Shown in pieces: positions 11,885-24,000 of a DNA stretch of 64,000 bases (position 1 is its first letter; each line of letters begins with the position of its first letter). A model generated the notes under the pieces. It saw only the letters and a program-made list of their open reading frames with translations, was not told the DNA's origin and ran no database searches. Made by a program: the position numbers and the translations under genes. This DNA is from Lumnitzera littorea (Eukaryota; Streptophyta; Magnoliopsida; Myrtales; Combretaceae): NCBI GenBank assembly GCA_024138015.1, contig JAMXBB010000010.1, forward strand, positions 14,020,453-14,084,452, given 5' to 3'.

Positions 11885-13265
11885 GGGGTAAGAACACCTA
11901 CCCTCGTCCAACACTCCCTAGCATTGATGATCAATCCGCAACAAACCCACTACTACCACTGATGGAGTTACAACCTTCGGAGATGAAACAAATGAAAGCA
12001 ATGTTCCATGAATTAATGGAAACTACTAAGAAAGTCCTCCAAGTTAATGCTAGTTTACGACAACAATTGGCGACAACATAAAAACTTAAGGGAAAAGCCC
12101 ACCTCGACGATTGGGTTAACCTCAAAGATACAGCTACGAGTTCTCTTAGTTAAACCAATAGGTGCCTTAAGCGTTCACCCACACCATTATTAGACCCCAT
12201 ATACCTATGCAACTGTGTTTAGATCGAACAGCTTCGATTGCACAATCTACACGATCAATTGAATACCAATTGCAATAAGGTGCACCACCAAGGTACACAA
12301 TCAGGCATGAGTAAGATACGGAGGGACATTTCCCTTGGGCACTCACCAAAGCACTTAGATGACATGAATATCCAAGAACTCGACTAACACTTCTGGCATA
12401 TCTCCAACCTTTAAGATTAGAAATGTCTTAAGTCCTCTACTTGATAGTTAGGTATAGTAGTGAGCAAGAGCCCATTCATCTTAGTAATTTTGGAAGAAAC
12501 TTTGCCATAAGGTATACAATTCCCTCACCTAAACATATATAATGGAATGAGCAATCCAGGTGACCACCTAGTAAATTTTGCACACAATGATGAGCCTGTA
12601 CAACTTCTTTGACTCCATCTTGTGCAAGGCATTCCTAAGCACACTTGCTAAAGCAACTACAATATGGTTCAACTAGCTCCCGAGTGGTTCCATTCACTCC
12701 TTCCATGACTTCGCTACTCATTTTTAGCAAGACTTCCTTAGCAACAAGATATTGTATCGAGACTCATCCATACTATACAACATGCACCAATGCTTGAACG
12801 AAACCCTATGAGCCTACCTCAAGCATTTTAATCGAGCTAAGCTTCTCATCCCTAAAATTGAATCCAGGGCAACTCTCCAGGCCATCATCTACGGTCTAAA
12901 CCCTAATAGCAAACTCTTCAAGGCTATGCACTATAACACTTTTGTAAAGATCGCCATGGTCCTGACAAGGATCACCTTTCATCCTCCAAGGAACAATAGG
13001 ACAAGCAGAAACAAAAGTTCATCGACTACCTTACTTATACCCCACTTAATCGCCCCTCAAGACAAGTCTTCTATGAAGTCTGCAAACGACTATCTTGTAC
13101 CCCAAATATTAAAGAGACAGCTAAAGCTCTTACTTAAGGCAAATTTTGTGACTACTACGTTACCTACAACCACAACACTAATGAATGTAAGCACCTAAAG
13201 AACATGGTTAAAGGCTTTGTTTGTAAAGGCTGCATCAATCGCTTCGTTGCTGACAAACAAAACTA
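11885..13265 (+). pseudogene. Element D gag, decayed
   Basis: Capsid precursor of the retroelement. The first part is an acidic, Gln/Glu-rich N-terminal region (about 11935-12125). The retrotransposon gag domain lies at about 12540-12960 and shows the family order: a DxIL-like start, CKAFLSTLAKAT, W-F-N, then SIHSFHDFATHF, AYLKHFNRAKLL and IYGLNPNSKLF. At about 13140-13260 a knuckle-like C-terminal segment reads FCDYYVTYNHNTNECKHLKN followed by INRFVAD, as in Tat gag proteins. Many in-frame stops are present (TAG/TAA, mainly for Gln and Trp codons) and frame changes occur. No functional product is possible. Confidence 0.72.
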
Positions 13266-13479
13266 AGCTCGCCCAGCTCAGTAACGCTATACTGAAGAAC
13301 CACAACAGTTGCAACAAGATCACTCGCCGAATGATACAGATCGTAAGGGCAGATGAGGATAGGTATAAACAATAATAGGTAGACTAGGACTATTAGATGA
13401 TGACCACTTTATCCAACCCTAGCATAAGGTACTCTTAATCTAATCTAAGAAATTGAGAATATACACAACTTTCTCCCTC

Positions 13480-13960
13480 ACCAACAACGATAAGGAGGGC
13501 ATCAAGTACCTTTACACTAATCTTTTGGTCATAAATGTAGAGATTAGGTACTTGGATGTCCTCAAAACATTCGTCAATAATGGCAACTTGGATGATATTC
13601 TCTTCAACTCATCCTACGAGTAAATGAAAGACAAACTAGACAAAGAACTCTAGCTATACAAGTAGAGCCTCATTGGATTTGGAGGGAAGACAATTCCAAC
13701 TAAAGGCTTGATCATGCTACCTATCAGGATGGGTAATGACAAGCACATCGCCTCATGGCTAATTGATTTTGTAGTTATCAACCACTAATATCCTTATAGT
13801 GCTATCCTTGGATGTCTCAACCTCAATAAATTTGACATGTGCATCAGCCAAAGATGTCTCATGATGAAATTCTCAATACCCTCAAAAGTTATGATCACAT
13901 GAGGAGACCAAAAGCTATCCCGAACACTCTACCTCAACAACATCTCACATGATAAGATCA
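13480..13960 (+). pseudogene. Element D aspartic protease, decayed
   Basis: Retroviral-type protease domain that would process the polyprotein. The recognisable order is the active-site region FVNNGNLDDILF, then LIGFGGKTIPTKG, then IASWLIDFVVINH, then YSAILGCLNLNKF and MKFSIPSK. In Tat elements the active-site segment normally reads D-N-G-S; here the first position is Asn, so the catalytic Asp is lost. In-frame stops occur near 13621 and 13654. It lies between gag and RT as expected. Confidence 0.68.
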
Positions 13961-14089
13961 TGCATATTGACAAGCACCTAAAGGGGAGCCAACGGAAGAG
14001 ACTGAGGTCATCTAGTATAGCGATCACCCTGACCAGATCACTCAAATAAGGACTTCCTTATCCCTAGAAGAAAAAGACAACATTATGGC

Positions 14090-14790
14090 TTTCCTCTACA
14101 TCAACTCAAATGTCTTCACAATGTTCCTACGAATGGCTAAAATAATCAACATTCCAGAAGCTACCCACCATCTAAGGGTTGACCCATGCATTCGACTCAC
14201 GAAGTAGAAGCAATGACACTTCGTACTTGAGCAGCAAGCCCTTATAGAGCAAGAGATGCAAAAACTCCTACAGGCTGGGTTCATTAGAAGAGTGACTTGG
14301 CTCACCAACGTAGTCCCTATAAAGAAATCAACCGGTAAGTGGCAAATATGTGTTGACTACACTGACCTCAACAAAGCTTATCCAAAAGATTGCTTTCCTC
14401 TCCCTTGAATTGACCAACTCATCGATTCTACCTTAAGCCATGCCATACTTAGTTTCATGGACGCTTACTCTAGCTATAATTAGATTTGCATGGCCCTTGA
14501 AGACCAAGTTCATACTTCTTTCATCACCGACTTCAGAACTTACTATTACAAAGTCATGCCTTTCAGCCTCAAGAATGCTGAGGCAACATACCAACGGTTG
14601 GTGAAAGCGGTTTTCAAACCATAGCTTGGCAAAAACGTCAAAGTATATGTTGACAATATGATCATCAAGAGCAAGAACAAAACTAACCACTTTGCAGATC
14701 TATGCAAGACCTGTATTAAGTACTAAATGAAGTTGAATCCTTGAAGTGTGTCTTTGTCATAGGATTCGGTAAGTTCCTTAGGTACATGGT
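14090..14790 (+). pseudogene. Element D reverse transcriptase, decayed
   Basis: The Ty3/gypsy RT core is readable in one frame from about 14340. It includes ICVDYTDLNKAYPKDCFPLP, IDQLIDST, LSFMDAYSSYN, TSFITDFRTYYYKVMPF, LKNAEATYQRLV and KVYVDNMIIKSK. The catalytic YVDD box reads YVDN, so one metal-binding Asp is gone. Stops replace Arg/Trp/Gln codons at several places, for example after FPLP and in the F-K-P segment. Upstream parts (14096-14330) are in another frame. The PKDCFPLP and YKVMPF spellings are typical of the Tat/Athila side of gypsy, unlike the CRM-like copies further on. Confidence 0.78.
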
Positions 14791-14934
14791 CACAAAGTGC
14801 AACATTGAAGCCAACTTTGAAAAAATCTAAGCAAACAGGGACATGAAGGCCCCATAAAAAATCAAAGATGTCCAACATCTCATGAGCAAGATTGCCACAC
14901 TTAATTTATTTCTCTCATGAAGCACCAACAAGTA

Positions 14935-15485
14935 TTCCGATTTCTTTAAGTTGTTGAGGAACCCATCGAAATTTAAATGGATTGATGAGTGTAAAACCAT
15001 CTTTGACAAACTGAAGAAATTCCTTGAGAACTCACCTGTGCTCTCTAAGCCAGTTCCCAGTGAAGAGCTTTACCTATACTTCACCATCAATGACCGAATC
15101 ATTTCCCCAGTACTCGTTCGAACTTATGGACATGAGCACAAACCAATCCATTATATCAACCATATCTTATAAGGCCGAAAGGTCAAATACCCCCAAGTCA
15201 AGAGGTTTTCCTTCATAGTAGCCATTGCCACCCAAAAGCTTAGACCTTATTTCTAGGCACACCCTATTATCATCTTCATCGACCACTCCGCACACTTTTG
15301 TAGAAGCCAAATGCATGAGACCGAATGGTTAAGTACTCCTTGGAGCTAAGTGCTCATGGTGTCTAATTTTGCCCACGATAAGCCATTAAGGCACAAGTTC
15401 TCGCGAACTTTGTCACTAAGTACACCAGAGAGAAGGAAATACCCAAACAACATCAACATACTCGTATAAACTCGCCTTGTTGATG
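14935..15485 (+). pseudogene. Element D RT connection and RNase H, decayed
   Basis: After the RT thumb, NPSKFKWIDECKTIFDKLKK is followed by LYLYFTINDRIISPVLVR, KPIHYINHIL, RKVKYPQVKRFSFI and TQKLRPYF, the normal order of gypsy RNase H. It continues to an IIFIDHSAHF segment near 15275. Stops interrupt it at 15170 and 15256. It would degrade RNA in the RNA/DNA hybrid during reverse transcription. Confidence 0.68.
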
Positions 15486-15774
15486 GATCCTCCATTCGAG
15501 TGGAGAGTAGAGTAGGAATAGTCCCGCAAGGCCCTTACAGTACCAAAGTCTTGTATGTATGTAGGTTTAGATTTCTTACAAGCAACAATGAGACCGAGTA
15601 CAAACCCCTCATTGTAAGACTAAAAATTGTGATAAATGTTGGTATCAAGAAGATTAACGTCTACTTAGACTTTGTGCTTATAGTGCAACAAGCGAATGGG
15701 AAGTATGAGATGAAAGGGGAGACAATGATAAAGTACCTTTAGACGATTTGGGACCTCGTTTCCAATTTGACCTC
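15484..15774 (+). pseudogene. Element D second RNase H, split by element C
   Basis: The frame reads GIVPQGPYSTKVLY, then RFLTSNNETEYKPLIVRLKI, then VYLDFVLIVQQANGKYEMK and TMIKYL. This matches the extra archaeal-like RNase H that Tat-lineage elements carry between the first RNase H and integrase: the NNETEY box contains a catalytic Glu and the YLDF box marks the Asp strand. The domain is cut at 15774 by element C. Its tail, resembling NSKTDCLSK, resumes directly after C at 28084, so the break is an insertion and not a deletion. Confidence 0.7.
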
Positions 15775-15779
15775 CTAGA
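15775..15779. repeat. Target-site duplication of element C, left (CTAGA)
   Basis: CTAGA immediately precedes the TGTCAAGC terminus and is repeated exactly at 28079-28083 after the TGTCTACA terminus. Removing C and one copy restores the D pol reading order. Confidence 0.9.
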
Positions 15780-16216
15780 TGTCAAGCTCTATTTCGTTTT
15801 TCTTAATTTAATCCATATCGTATTAAGTCTAGTCCGTTTAATATAAATTACCCGACATAAAATTAAGGAAACATTTTTCTTAAAAAAATGTTTTGAAAAA
15901 AAAAATATTTAAAAAATTGGAGTCACCAACCAATTGAACTAGTAAAAAATGAAATTAAGGTTTCTAAGTGAGAAAACCCTAATTTAGCTACTGATCAATG
16001 TATTTTCTAAAAAAAAATAATTTTTTAAAAAATAACCAGAAAAATTAAGTTCAAGGGCTGACCTATTAAAACTAAGTCATTATGGAAAAATAAAAAAAAT
16101 TAATTAATGGGCTTTATTTTTATATTTTTCTAAAAAAAATACTAAGATATGTATAAATATGCAAAAGATAACTAAAGTGATTTTTTATTATTTTTTATTA
16201 CGAATTTCTAAGAAAA
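15780..16216 (-). repeat. Element C left LTR fragment
   Basis: About 435 bp align closely with 25453-25884: TGTCAAGCTCTATTTC, GGAGTCACC(A/G)ACCAATTGAAC, TTAATTAATGGGCTTTAT and TTATTACGAATTTCTAAG. Similarity stops at about 16217, where local tandem repeats begin. This is the U5-end portion in minus orientation. The rest of this LTR and the polypurine tract were not found. Confidence 0.85.
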
Positions 16217-16282
16217 AGGATAGATCTTGATTCGTTTTTTATTACGAATTTCCTTCGAAATTCTTGATTCGTTTAGTGGATG

Positions 16283-16510
16283 TTCAGAAGAGGATAGATC
16301 TCTTTAAGATTCTTGTTTTGTTTTGTTTTGTTTTGTTTTGTTTTGTTTTGTTTTGATGAATAATATAGATCCCTTTGAGATTTCTCTTGATTTGGTGAAT
16401 AATCTGAAAAAGATAGATCTCTTCGAGATTTCTCTTGATTTGGTGAATAATTTGAAGAGGATAGATCTCTTTAAGATTTCTTATTTTGCTCGAAAGGATA
16501 GATCTTTCGA
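16283..16510. repeat. Short tandem array around GATAGATCTCTTT
   Basis: Units of about 60 bp contain GATAGATCTCTT(T/C)(G/A)AGATTTC and TCTTGATTTGGTGAATAAT. Two are near-complete, with partial units on both sides, and the microsatellite interrupts the first. The right LTR of C has a different array with related AGATC/GTATCTT words, so LTR-internal arrays may have been remodelled. Confidence 0.65.
16314..16355 (+). repeat. (TTTTG)n microsatellite
   Basis: Eight to nine uninterrupted TTTTG units. Frames reading through it give repeating Phe-Cys-Phe or Lys-Thr-Lys-Gln-Asn products and are artefacts. Confidence 0.9.
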
Positions 16511-17617
16511 AGACAAGATAAGATGACATTCTATTAAAGATAAATGAGACAGCACTCTCATGAGCAGGCGATCTTTTAAAAGATTGGATGGCGCTCCTTT
16601 AAGTAAGCGATCCAACTAAGATAAAATAGCAATCCTAAATTACAATATGAAATGGACAGTGCACTAAAGAGTAAGCGATCCAAGAATTTCAAAGACTTTG
16701 ATGAGTTTTGATAAAATGATTTAAGACTTAAGTTTAAGGGATTTTGATAATTCTTTGAAAATTTAACTTTTTTTCTTTTTAAGAAATCTCTCTTGACAAT
16801 TTTTTGAAAAAGGCTCCGTTTCTCTTTTGAAAACTTTTTTCCTTTTTCCTTTTTTCTTTTTCTTCTTTTCTCGAGAAATTCAAAAAAACTCTTTTATGGA
16901 AAGTTGTGTTGCTATCAAGTAAGAAAGCTACAAAAACTCTAAAGATCACAAATAAGGGGTTAGCTTGCCCCTTACCCATTGATCACTCATTCTTTCAGTC
17001 TTATTTATTAGAGTAAAATTAATGATTTCTAAACATGTTGGAAATACTGATTTCAAACCTAAGGTTAAGTCCATTCATATTCTTGAGAAAGCGCCCAACT
17101 ATTATTTAATTTTCCACTAAGGGGATAGATATCATTACTTGAAATGTTCGGTCCAAGTGGACTTCCTTACACTCTCACAAGTCTGTTTTCACTCTCGACA
17201 CCAATTCTAAAAATTGTAGTTTATCTTGTAAATGGTATACTTTAGTCAATCAATCGGGTCTTTTTCGAGTGTGCAATGTAAGGTTTTTGGTCAATAGTTT
17301 AAGTAATTGGATAGCAATGTGCTTTGGCCAAATTTGAGGAAATCATATACAATCCATCTCGGGTTTACAAGCCAAGAACCTAAGAGAAACTAAACATAGG
17401 CTTGCCCTGGTTTCATAAGTAAGTTTCACTTAAGATAAGTCTATTTCTTTAGCTAAAAGAGTTTTATCAAGGGTGGTATAGTGGGTGGGATCATAAAATA
17501 AGGGCTTTGCTTTTGAGCTTGGGAATTTAAAGCATTTGGCCTTTGGTTACCATCACAAGTTTAGACTTTTGGCGATTTCGCTTAGCTTTGAAGGTGACCT
17601 CATTGCTAATATTTTCA

Positions 17618-17702
17618 ATCTTTTTTTTTTTTACACTTGTTTTTTTTTTTCTTTCTTTTTCTCTTTTCTCTTCTCTTTCTTCTCTCTCTCTCTCTCTCTC
17701 TT
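17618..17702 (+). repeat. Pyrimidine tract with (CT)n
   Basis: About 85 nt almost purely C/T, including a poly-T stretch and at least nine CT units near 17683-17701. Apparent proteins here (Phe/Leu/Ser-rich or Glu/Arg/Lys-rich) are composition artefacts. Confidence 0.85.
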
Positions 17703-18618
17703 TTTGGTCAAGGCAGTCGCCTTCCCTTGTTGAGTTTTTGTTTGATGGGATTCGAAGCCTTAAAACCATGGTTCAAAGAGTATAGGTTAGGAAGAAGTGT
17801 ATATGGCTTTGGAGTGTTTAGGAAAAGTTCATAGGCTTGAGGTGTTTAAATAAGTGTATAAGCTTGAATGAGGTGTATATAGTCTGAAACTTTTCTTCAT
17901 CCTAAAGAAATCAAATTACCTATGACAATATTTGCTCATGAATTGGCACAATTAAGGCAAGCACATATTAGTCTACTCCTTTTTCTCCAAATTGATAACC
18001 CTAACCTCCTGACTACCCCAGTATGGGGTGGTTCTTGGTAGGGTTAATTTTAAAAAAAATCCCTTAAAAGGCTTAAATGAGTTTGCAAGAGATAACTATG
18101 TTTAGGGTAATGAAATGAATGCCTAATATTGTTTTGACATGTGTACGAAATTCAAAATAGACCTCCTTTAAGGAATGAGCCCAATACTCACATTGTGTCG
18201 CTTAACTCTCATGTGTGTTTAGGGTTAGTGTTTTAGACAAGGTTTACCTCTTTTCATCCTAAACCTTTCAAGTAATGTGTTACTATTCCCTTAGGTAGAA
18301 AATTTTAAGTTCTAAGTTCAAATTTATCCATTTTCACTTGCCCCAAGTCTTACACGAAGTATTTCATTAATGAAGGGTCAGTGACATGCCCTTGTCGAAC
18401 TTGCTTCCTAACATACAAAGAAAAAAATGCACATGAAAACTACTTCATTCAATAACTTATGTCCGTTACAAACTCAAAAATGAAAGATTATTCTTTAAAA
18501 TGCAAGAACTAAAATTCTTTTCTAGTTCTTGCCCCTATTTTTGTCACTTCTTCGAACTTGGCCCATTTAGTTGAATTGATTTTTTTTTTTTTTTAGATAT
18601 ACCTAACTGCTTCAAATG

Positions 18619-18623
18619 GTAAG
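18619..18623. repeat. Target-site duplication of solo LTR G, left (GTAAG)
   Basis: GTAAG directly before TGTTATGAACC, repeated exactly at 23080-23084 after the TTTACA end of G. Confidence 0.85.
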
Positions 18624-19091
18624 TGTTATGAACCGAGCACAGTCTAGTCATAGTAGATACCGTATACTGTATGAAGAACCCCCGATTGGTTACCCCTTCT
18701 ATTATGAACTCTTCATATAATAAACAAGGCTCTACAACCACTAGCTTCCCAAGAACATTCAGATCCATAGGATATCATCACACAAACATATTTATATAAA
18801 ATTTAAACTACAAAGTTTATAGTAAGTAGTAATTTAGTACATCTAGGGCTATATTACTAATAAAACAAAAGTACATAAGTAAAAGTCTACATAATTAGTT
18901 TTCTCAACACACTGGATGGCTCGCTCTTACTTAGGTCCCCAAGCTAACCTGTGGCATCTCCCGGCTAGCCTCAACAAATAAGACATCCTGAAGCAAAAGT
19001 CTAAGGGGATGTAAACCTAAACTTAGTGAGCAAAACCCTCAGCCACACCACAAGCAAGTTATAAATACATTATATTTACACATATGAATGA

Positions 19092-19096
19092 ATAAA
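19092..19096. repeat. Target-site duplication of element F, left (ATAAA)
   Basis: ATAAA precedes TGATATCAGG and is repeated exactly at 20334-20338 after TTATCA. Confidence 0.8.
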
Positions 19097-20333
19097 TGAT
19101 ATCAGGCAAGTGCACCTATCAATTTTAATATAGCGGATGTGAGTCCGAGTCAATCCCTCAGAGATTTTGAGTACTAATATTAACCTTAGCTTTATTATCT
19201 AACCGGAAAATTGTGTCGAGTTGAATGAATTAAAAATACTGAAATTAACCATCTAAACTAATTATGAGAGTTGATTAAGTAAATTAGAAAGCAATAAACT
19301 ATGAACGACTTCAAGTATGCAATAATGTATTTAGGAATTATTTCCCCTAGTGTTTAACATGTAACCTTTTTAAAATATATTCAATTCAGTTTCTATTATT
19401 CTTGACCGGAGGGATTCACAATTAAAGCTAATATCTTTCTCAAGTATATTAACCCTAATCCTAAATTATTTATCGGAATCTCTTCACTTAGTAATATAAC
19501 TTAGAATTGCATTAATGTATAATGAATTCCCACATAAACAATTAACTTTCCGGAAGAAACATGTATCTTATCTCTAAGTACACATGTAATTCTCTCTAAT
19601 TATGCTAAGATCTAATTACACATGCAATTTCTCAATCAGCATGCATAATATCATATATTGACACTCTAGAATTATCAATCAACAATTAAACAACATAATT
19701 GAATCAAGAAAAGATAGAAACTTTATTGAAATTATAATTCAATTCAAGGGTTACATAAAACCCTAGGTTACATAAAACCCTAGGTTCCATAATCCTAAAT
19801 ACTTGAATTCTAAGCTATCATAACGAATCTAAAAACGAGTTTCATCAAAAACGTAAAATAAAGCATGAAAAACCCCTCTTGATTTGATGAACAATCTCTC
19901 TAATCTTGAAATCAATGTTGTTCTCGCTTCTTGATTGATGTTCTCCTCAAGTCTCCTCTCATCTCTTGTGTCTCTCCGTTTCTGTAATTTCTCTCCCTCT
20001 TTTAAACCCTAAGATATCCTTTTATATGTATATTATACGGATTCTATTTTCGTCACCAGATACGGCCTGGGACATGGCTGTGTCCCCAGGTCGTGTAACT
20101 TTCTGTACTAAGGAAAATTTTCTGCACAACTTCAAAACTTCATAACTTCTTCGTTTGAACTCGGAATTGAGTGAAACTTGATTCCTTTTCTTCATTTTTG
20201 AGCCTAGAACACGTTTAAACCTTGAAATCAACATTTTACTCAATTAAGTATCAATTTTTTTAAAGAAAACCAAAAATATAAGGGAAGTACCATAAAATCA
20301 CCATATGAAATATGTTTAAAATTAGAGTTATCA
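19097..20333 (+). mobile_element. Element F: solo LTR, 1,237 bp, nested in G
   Basis: It begins TGATATCAGGCAAGTGCACC and ends AGAGTTATCA, so the termini are TGATA...TATCA, with a 5-bp duplication ATAAA. Its opening (AAGTGCACC, then GAGTC...CTCAGAGATT and a later CCCTAG...TTTAACAT) belongs to a widespread class of plant LTR sequences. I do not recognise the parent element. An 18-bp tandem (TTACATAAAACCCTAGG) lies near 19750-19785. The interior has no coding domain. This is the youngest layer of the four-level nest. Confidence 0.72.
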
Positions 20334-20338
20334 ATAAA
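20334..20338. repeat. Target-site duplication of element F, right (ATAAA)
   Basis: Exact copy of 19092-19096. Confidence 0.8.
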
Positions 20339-21420
20339 CAAATAGAATGACAAACAATATATATAGTTAACTAGTCCATATACGTAACTTAGATTTAACG
20401 CCCTCCGAAGTCAGGATTGGAGTATACATGGCATCAATCAGATCTGGGTATTATATTAGAACTTAGTTTGCTACGAAACTCCACATTCCGCACTTAAATC
20501 AAACAAGTCCTTTATTTTCATAAAACCAAGTTCTAGTATAATCATAAGTGGGCTCCCACAGTCCACACTCACCCCTAAACAGAGGCCTCTAGACTCAACC
20601 CTTAGCCAGGTGGTTGGTACCTCAAACGCTTAATATTCCCGTGGGCCAGGGTAAGGTCATTTTATATGAGTGCACCGTACATAACCAATAAATTTATAAT
20701 ATCAACCCTTAAATGGCCTCTCTCTACCTCCGTGTAATGTGACGGTTGGGATTATGTCTATGTAATGCATATACCAGTTTTTTCTTATGAGCCAAGTATA
20801 GTTAAGTTCATTTATGATGTGACCATCCAATACTATCCACAATCATTATCTATACTACCATGCAACAACAAAGTATTATTTGTACTTAAGGTAAATTCAC
20901 AATTCAACACATAATAATATACACAAGCAATTCTCGACCCCACATAACAATCAATTAACAATATCATTTAAGTCCTCTATCTGCAATCACATATAAGTAT
21001 GGAATTATAAGGTAAATACTCACTCGGCCATAACGACTCGCTCTAGTCGTAATAATCAATCGGGAGATCCTCGCCCGCGTCGAGATCACCTGATATCTAT
21101 CTTACCTAATTCAACCTAAATTAATATTAATTTTTATCCAATTAGACTTTATCACTAATTGTATGTAACTTTTTCATTCCATTTCTAATATTTACAAATT
21201 TATAGTAATTTTTCATTGTTTTAGGACATATATTCACACAATGATGTTCGTTTTAGACTTTAAAACCCGTGTTTTATGATATAGACTAAATTTATTAAAA
21301 TTCTAACTATTGAAGCTTAATTTTTCTTATTAGCTAGTTTTATGTTTTATTTTAGTAGTTAATGGTTTCGTTAGCCATTAATTCTTACACTTAAATGATC
21401 TTATGGTTTATTATCTTAAA

Positions 21421-21533
21421 GGCTTATGTCATCGCTTATGTCATCAATTACTTATGTCATCGCTTATGTCATCATTTGATTATGTCATTACTTACATCAT
21501 TATTTAATTATGTCATTACTTACATCATTATCC
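21421..21533. repeat. Minisatellite in LTR G (CTTATGTCATC-type)
   Basis: Four CTTATGTCATC units are followed by two longer units of TTATGTCATTACTTACATCATTATT. It is local slippage within the LTR. Confidence 0.75.
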
Positions 21534-21751
21534 ATTATATATGTACTCTTATCCTTATGTGTTCATACACTTTATACATATGTTATTTATATACTTATAC
21601 TTCTAACATACTAGTATGTACAATTATGTACTTATACGTCTACTAATATACATACCCATATACACATACGATGATATACGTATTTTTATATGTATTTTTG
21701 AATGCCTAATGTTCCCTCTTAAGAAAGCTTCCCAAATTTCGTATTTAGGAA

Positions 21752-21860
21752 GCTTATGTACAAGGGTCTTTCTACATGTATGTATAGTTAGTATATACCT
21801 CTTTTTTTATTATGTACATAATGGATACTTATGTACAAGGGTCTTTTTACATGTATTTAC
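21752..21860. repeat. 31-bp direct repeat in LTR G
   Basis: CTTATGTACAAGGGTCTTT(C/T)TACATGTAT occurs at about 21752 and 21828 with one mismatch. Confidence 0.75.
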
Positions 21861-23079
21861 CATGTGTACTCTTATATATACATACTTAAGCATATGTACA
21901 TGTGTTGTTTTTCTAATTATCTAAAGATTCCTACACTTCTAAGCATAAAAATTGGAACTTTATTCCTTCAACAACATATATGTACATAACACATAAACTT
22001 CCTACACTAACCTAACCTATACATCTAACTACTAAATAAGATAAGAAATTATATAATAACATACCTTTCTCTTACTTGTAATATGAAAAGGAAAGCTAGT
22101 ATATATGTGCTATTGCTTTATGTTGGTAGATAGAGTTATGAAAGTAAAATTGGAAAAGTTGAAGAGGAGAAAGCTTACGGTTTGGAAATTGAAAAAGAGT
22201 TGTGTTTGTGTTGTTTTGTGTTTTAAAGGAATGAAGACAAGTGGGGTCTATGGTGGGACAAGAGTGGAAGGCAATAAAGGAAGGAAAAGGGGAAAAAAAT
22301 CTAAAAGAAATGAAAAAAAACCAATAGAAAGAAAGAGAAGATTCTAGTGTGATAATGACATATATGTTGACTTTGCAATATATTGACTTAGTCAACCTTT
22401 GACTTGGTCAACATTTCTAAATTACATGTAATCTAAGTGTACATAATGAAGTGATTAAGAAAAATTAGGAAGAAAATTAAGGAAATGAAAGAAAATGAGA
22501 AGTTTGGTGAATTGATTAGTAAAAATAGGTAATGAGATCTTCCTTTAGGGATTTATATCCTATACAAACCATTGGGTAGGCCACTTAATGTAATTATCAT
22601 GAAAAGTGTCATTTAGAGTATTAATACTTACTACATGTAACATAAGCATCAACTAAACTTTTAACTCTATATATTACTAAACTAGTTATATACTTAGAAG
22701 ATTAATTTGATCTATGATGCAATATCTTAATTTCTAAAGGATTACTTTAGTATTATAAGTGTTTATGAATGATTGAAAGTTATTTTTAATCTTTTACTAA
22801 TGATTTAGTATAATATTAAGGTTATATTATCAATTAGGGTTTTAGGGTAAATTATGGTGAATTAGTGCTTTTATATCCTTAAAGTTATAGTTTTAGGGTT
22901 TTTATCACTTTCGAATGAAATCTTTAGTGTTTACATACGTTTAGGATAAAAAAAAATTTATATGCGATTGATTAGTTATTTTAAGGTTTTTCACTCTGAC
23001 TAACTTTGTTAACTCTTAGGAATATCTAACACACTTAAGTCTACTTTAAATGTTAGGTCGAAAAATTTAGGAGTTTACA

Positions 23080-23084
23080 GTAAG
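23080..23084. repeat. Target-site duplication of solo LTR G, right (GTAAG)
   Basis: Exact copy of 18619-18623. Confidence 0.85.
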
Positions 23085-24000
23085 CTACCTAGTCAAATGG
23101 TAATAATAAACCCCCAATACCCGATGTTGGAGTTTGTCTGTTTAATGCTCCTAAGTTAGGGATACCATTGCTCATAGATCCATCAGTCTCTAGAAAATTT
23201 GGTTGGATAACCTTGGCATTAATCAAATCTTTCACCTTATGCTTCAATTTCCAGTAATCTTCTATGATATGCCCCACTTGGCCCATATGATATTCATACC
23301 AATTGTTGGGGTCATGATCCCTTAGCTTGTATTTCTTTATTGGGTTTTCACATGCTAGCAATTCTACATCTCCCAGTTGCTTAAACACTTTGGCCATTGG
23401 AATCTTGAATTATGTAAGTCACCTCCTCTTGTTAGGGCGAACTTCTCTTGATTTTAGGCTTTCCCAATTGGCACATTCAATCCTAACTTCTCTTTCGCTA
23501 AATCATCCCCATGCTTAGGCTATGATGTCTTACTCATAATAGGATCTAAGTTTTAAAGTTGCTTGAGTACATAACTTATTGCCTTTTCTGTACCCATGAG
23601 TCTTTCCTTTATCTTTGTTAACTTTTCTTCTAGGGTTGCAACCCTGTTTTTTAGATCTTAGTAGTGACATGCTCCCTGGGCTTGACCATTTAAATCTATT
23701 TTTGATAACTTTTCATTACTTTATATCATGTTGATAGTAAGCTCATGAACCTGCAACTCTTTAAACTCGTCTACTTAAGATGATGCATCAAATAGGCCCT
23801 TGGGCTTAAGTATGGGCTATGGTCTCAACTTACTTCACATGCGTGCTCAAAATCCCTTCTACTGTAGTTATTCCCCATTCAAGAGCTTTAGACATCTTGA
23901 TTTTGAAAACAAGCAATTATGAGCTTCAAGTTGGGTTAAATCATTTTAAAAGGCAATATTTCAAATCCTGTAAAAATCCCTTCTTATTAGCAACACTACA
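23085..24000 (-). pseudogene. Element C gag, C-terminal part, decayed
   Basis: On the minus strand an open segment (23397 to 23089) contains HDPNNWYEYHMGQVGHIIED, then YWKLKHKVKDLINA and later NGIPNLGALN. This is the knuckle-like end of Ogre/Tat gag, where the usual pattern is C-x-Y-H-x4-G-H-x4-C; here both Cys positions are replaced (N-W-Y-E-Y-H and D-Y-W). Upstream on the same strand (about 23700-23540) a coiled-coil-like stretch reads NRVATLEEKLTKIKERL. Stops and frame changes separate the pieces. Orientation agrees with the tRNA-Arg site at 25431. G inserted directly downstream. Confidence 0.68.

Larger units (their letters stand above)
16217..18618. other. Non-coding interior of element C
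   Basis: About 2.4 kb with no recognisable protein domain on either strand. It holds the TTTTG microsatellite, a GATAGATCTCTTT tandem array, long pyrimidine runs near 16770-16870 and 17618-17702, and otherwise ordinary AT-rich sequence. On the minus strand it lies downstream of gag, where pol would be expected. Confidence 0.5.
18624..23079 (+). mobile_element. Solo LTR G (Tekay/Del-type), containing F
   Basis: It starts TGTTATGAACCGAGC and ends GGAGTTTACA, flanked by a perfect 5-bp duplication GTAAG, inside element C. Net length without the nested F is about 3.2 kb, in the range of Tekay/Del LTRs. No internal domain or primer-binding site was found, so it is a solo LTR, the product of recombination between two LTRs of one element. 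The orientation call rests on the TGTTATGAACCG start. It carries a TTATGTCATC-type minisatellite and a 31-bp direct repeat. Confidence 0.75.

Noticed and set aside
14433..14690. 85-codon minus frame
   Set aside because: Exact shadow of the element D reverse transcriptase, which shows the full RT motif order on the + strand.
16284..16529. Frames with internal repeats of about 20 residues on both strands
   Set aside because: These translate the TTTTG microsatellite and the GATAGATCTCTTT tandem array. No protein family is involved.
17527..17834. Several overlapping frames rich in Phe/Leu/Ser or Glu/Arg/Lys
   Set aside because: Produced by poly-T and (CT)n low complexity inside element C.
21566..21924. 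102-codon frame with Tyr/Cys-rich repeats
   Set aside because: It translates the 31-bp direct repeat in LTR G (CTRVFLHV appears twice). Non-coding LTR sequence is the simpler explanation.
22096..22395. Frames of 99 (-) and 80 (+) codons
   Set aside because: Inside solo LTR G, purine/pyrimidine biased, no known domain.
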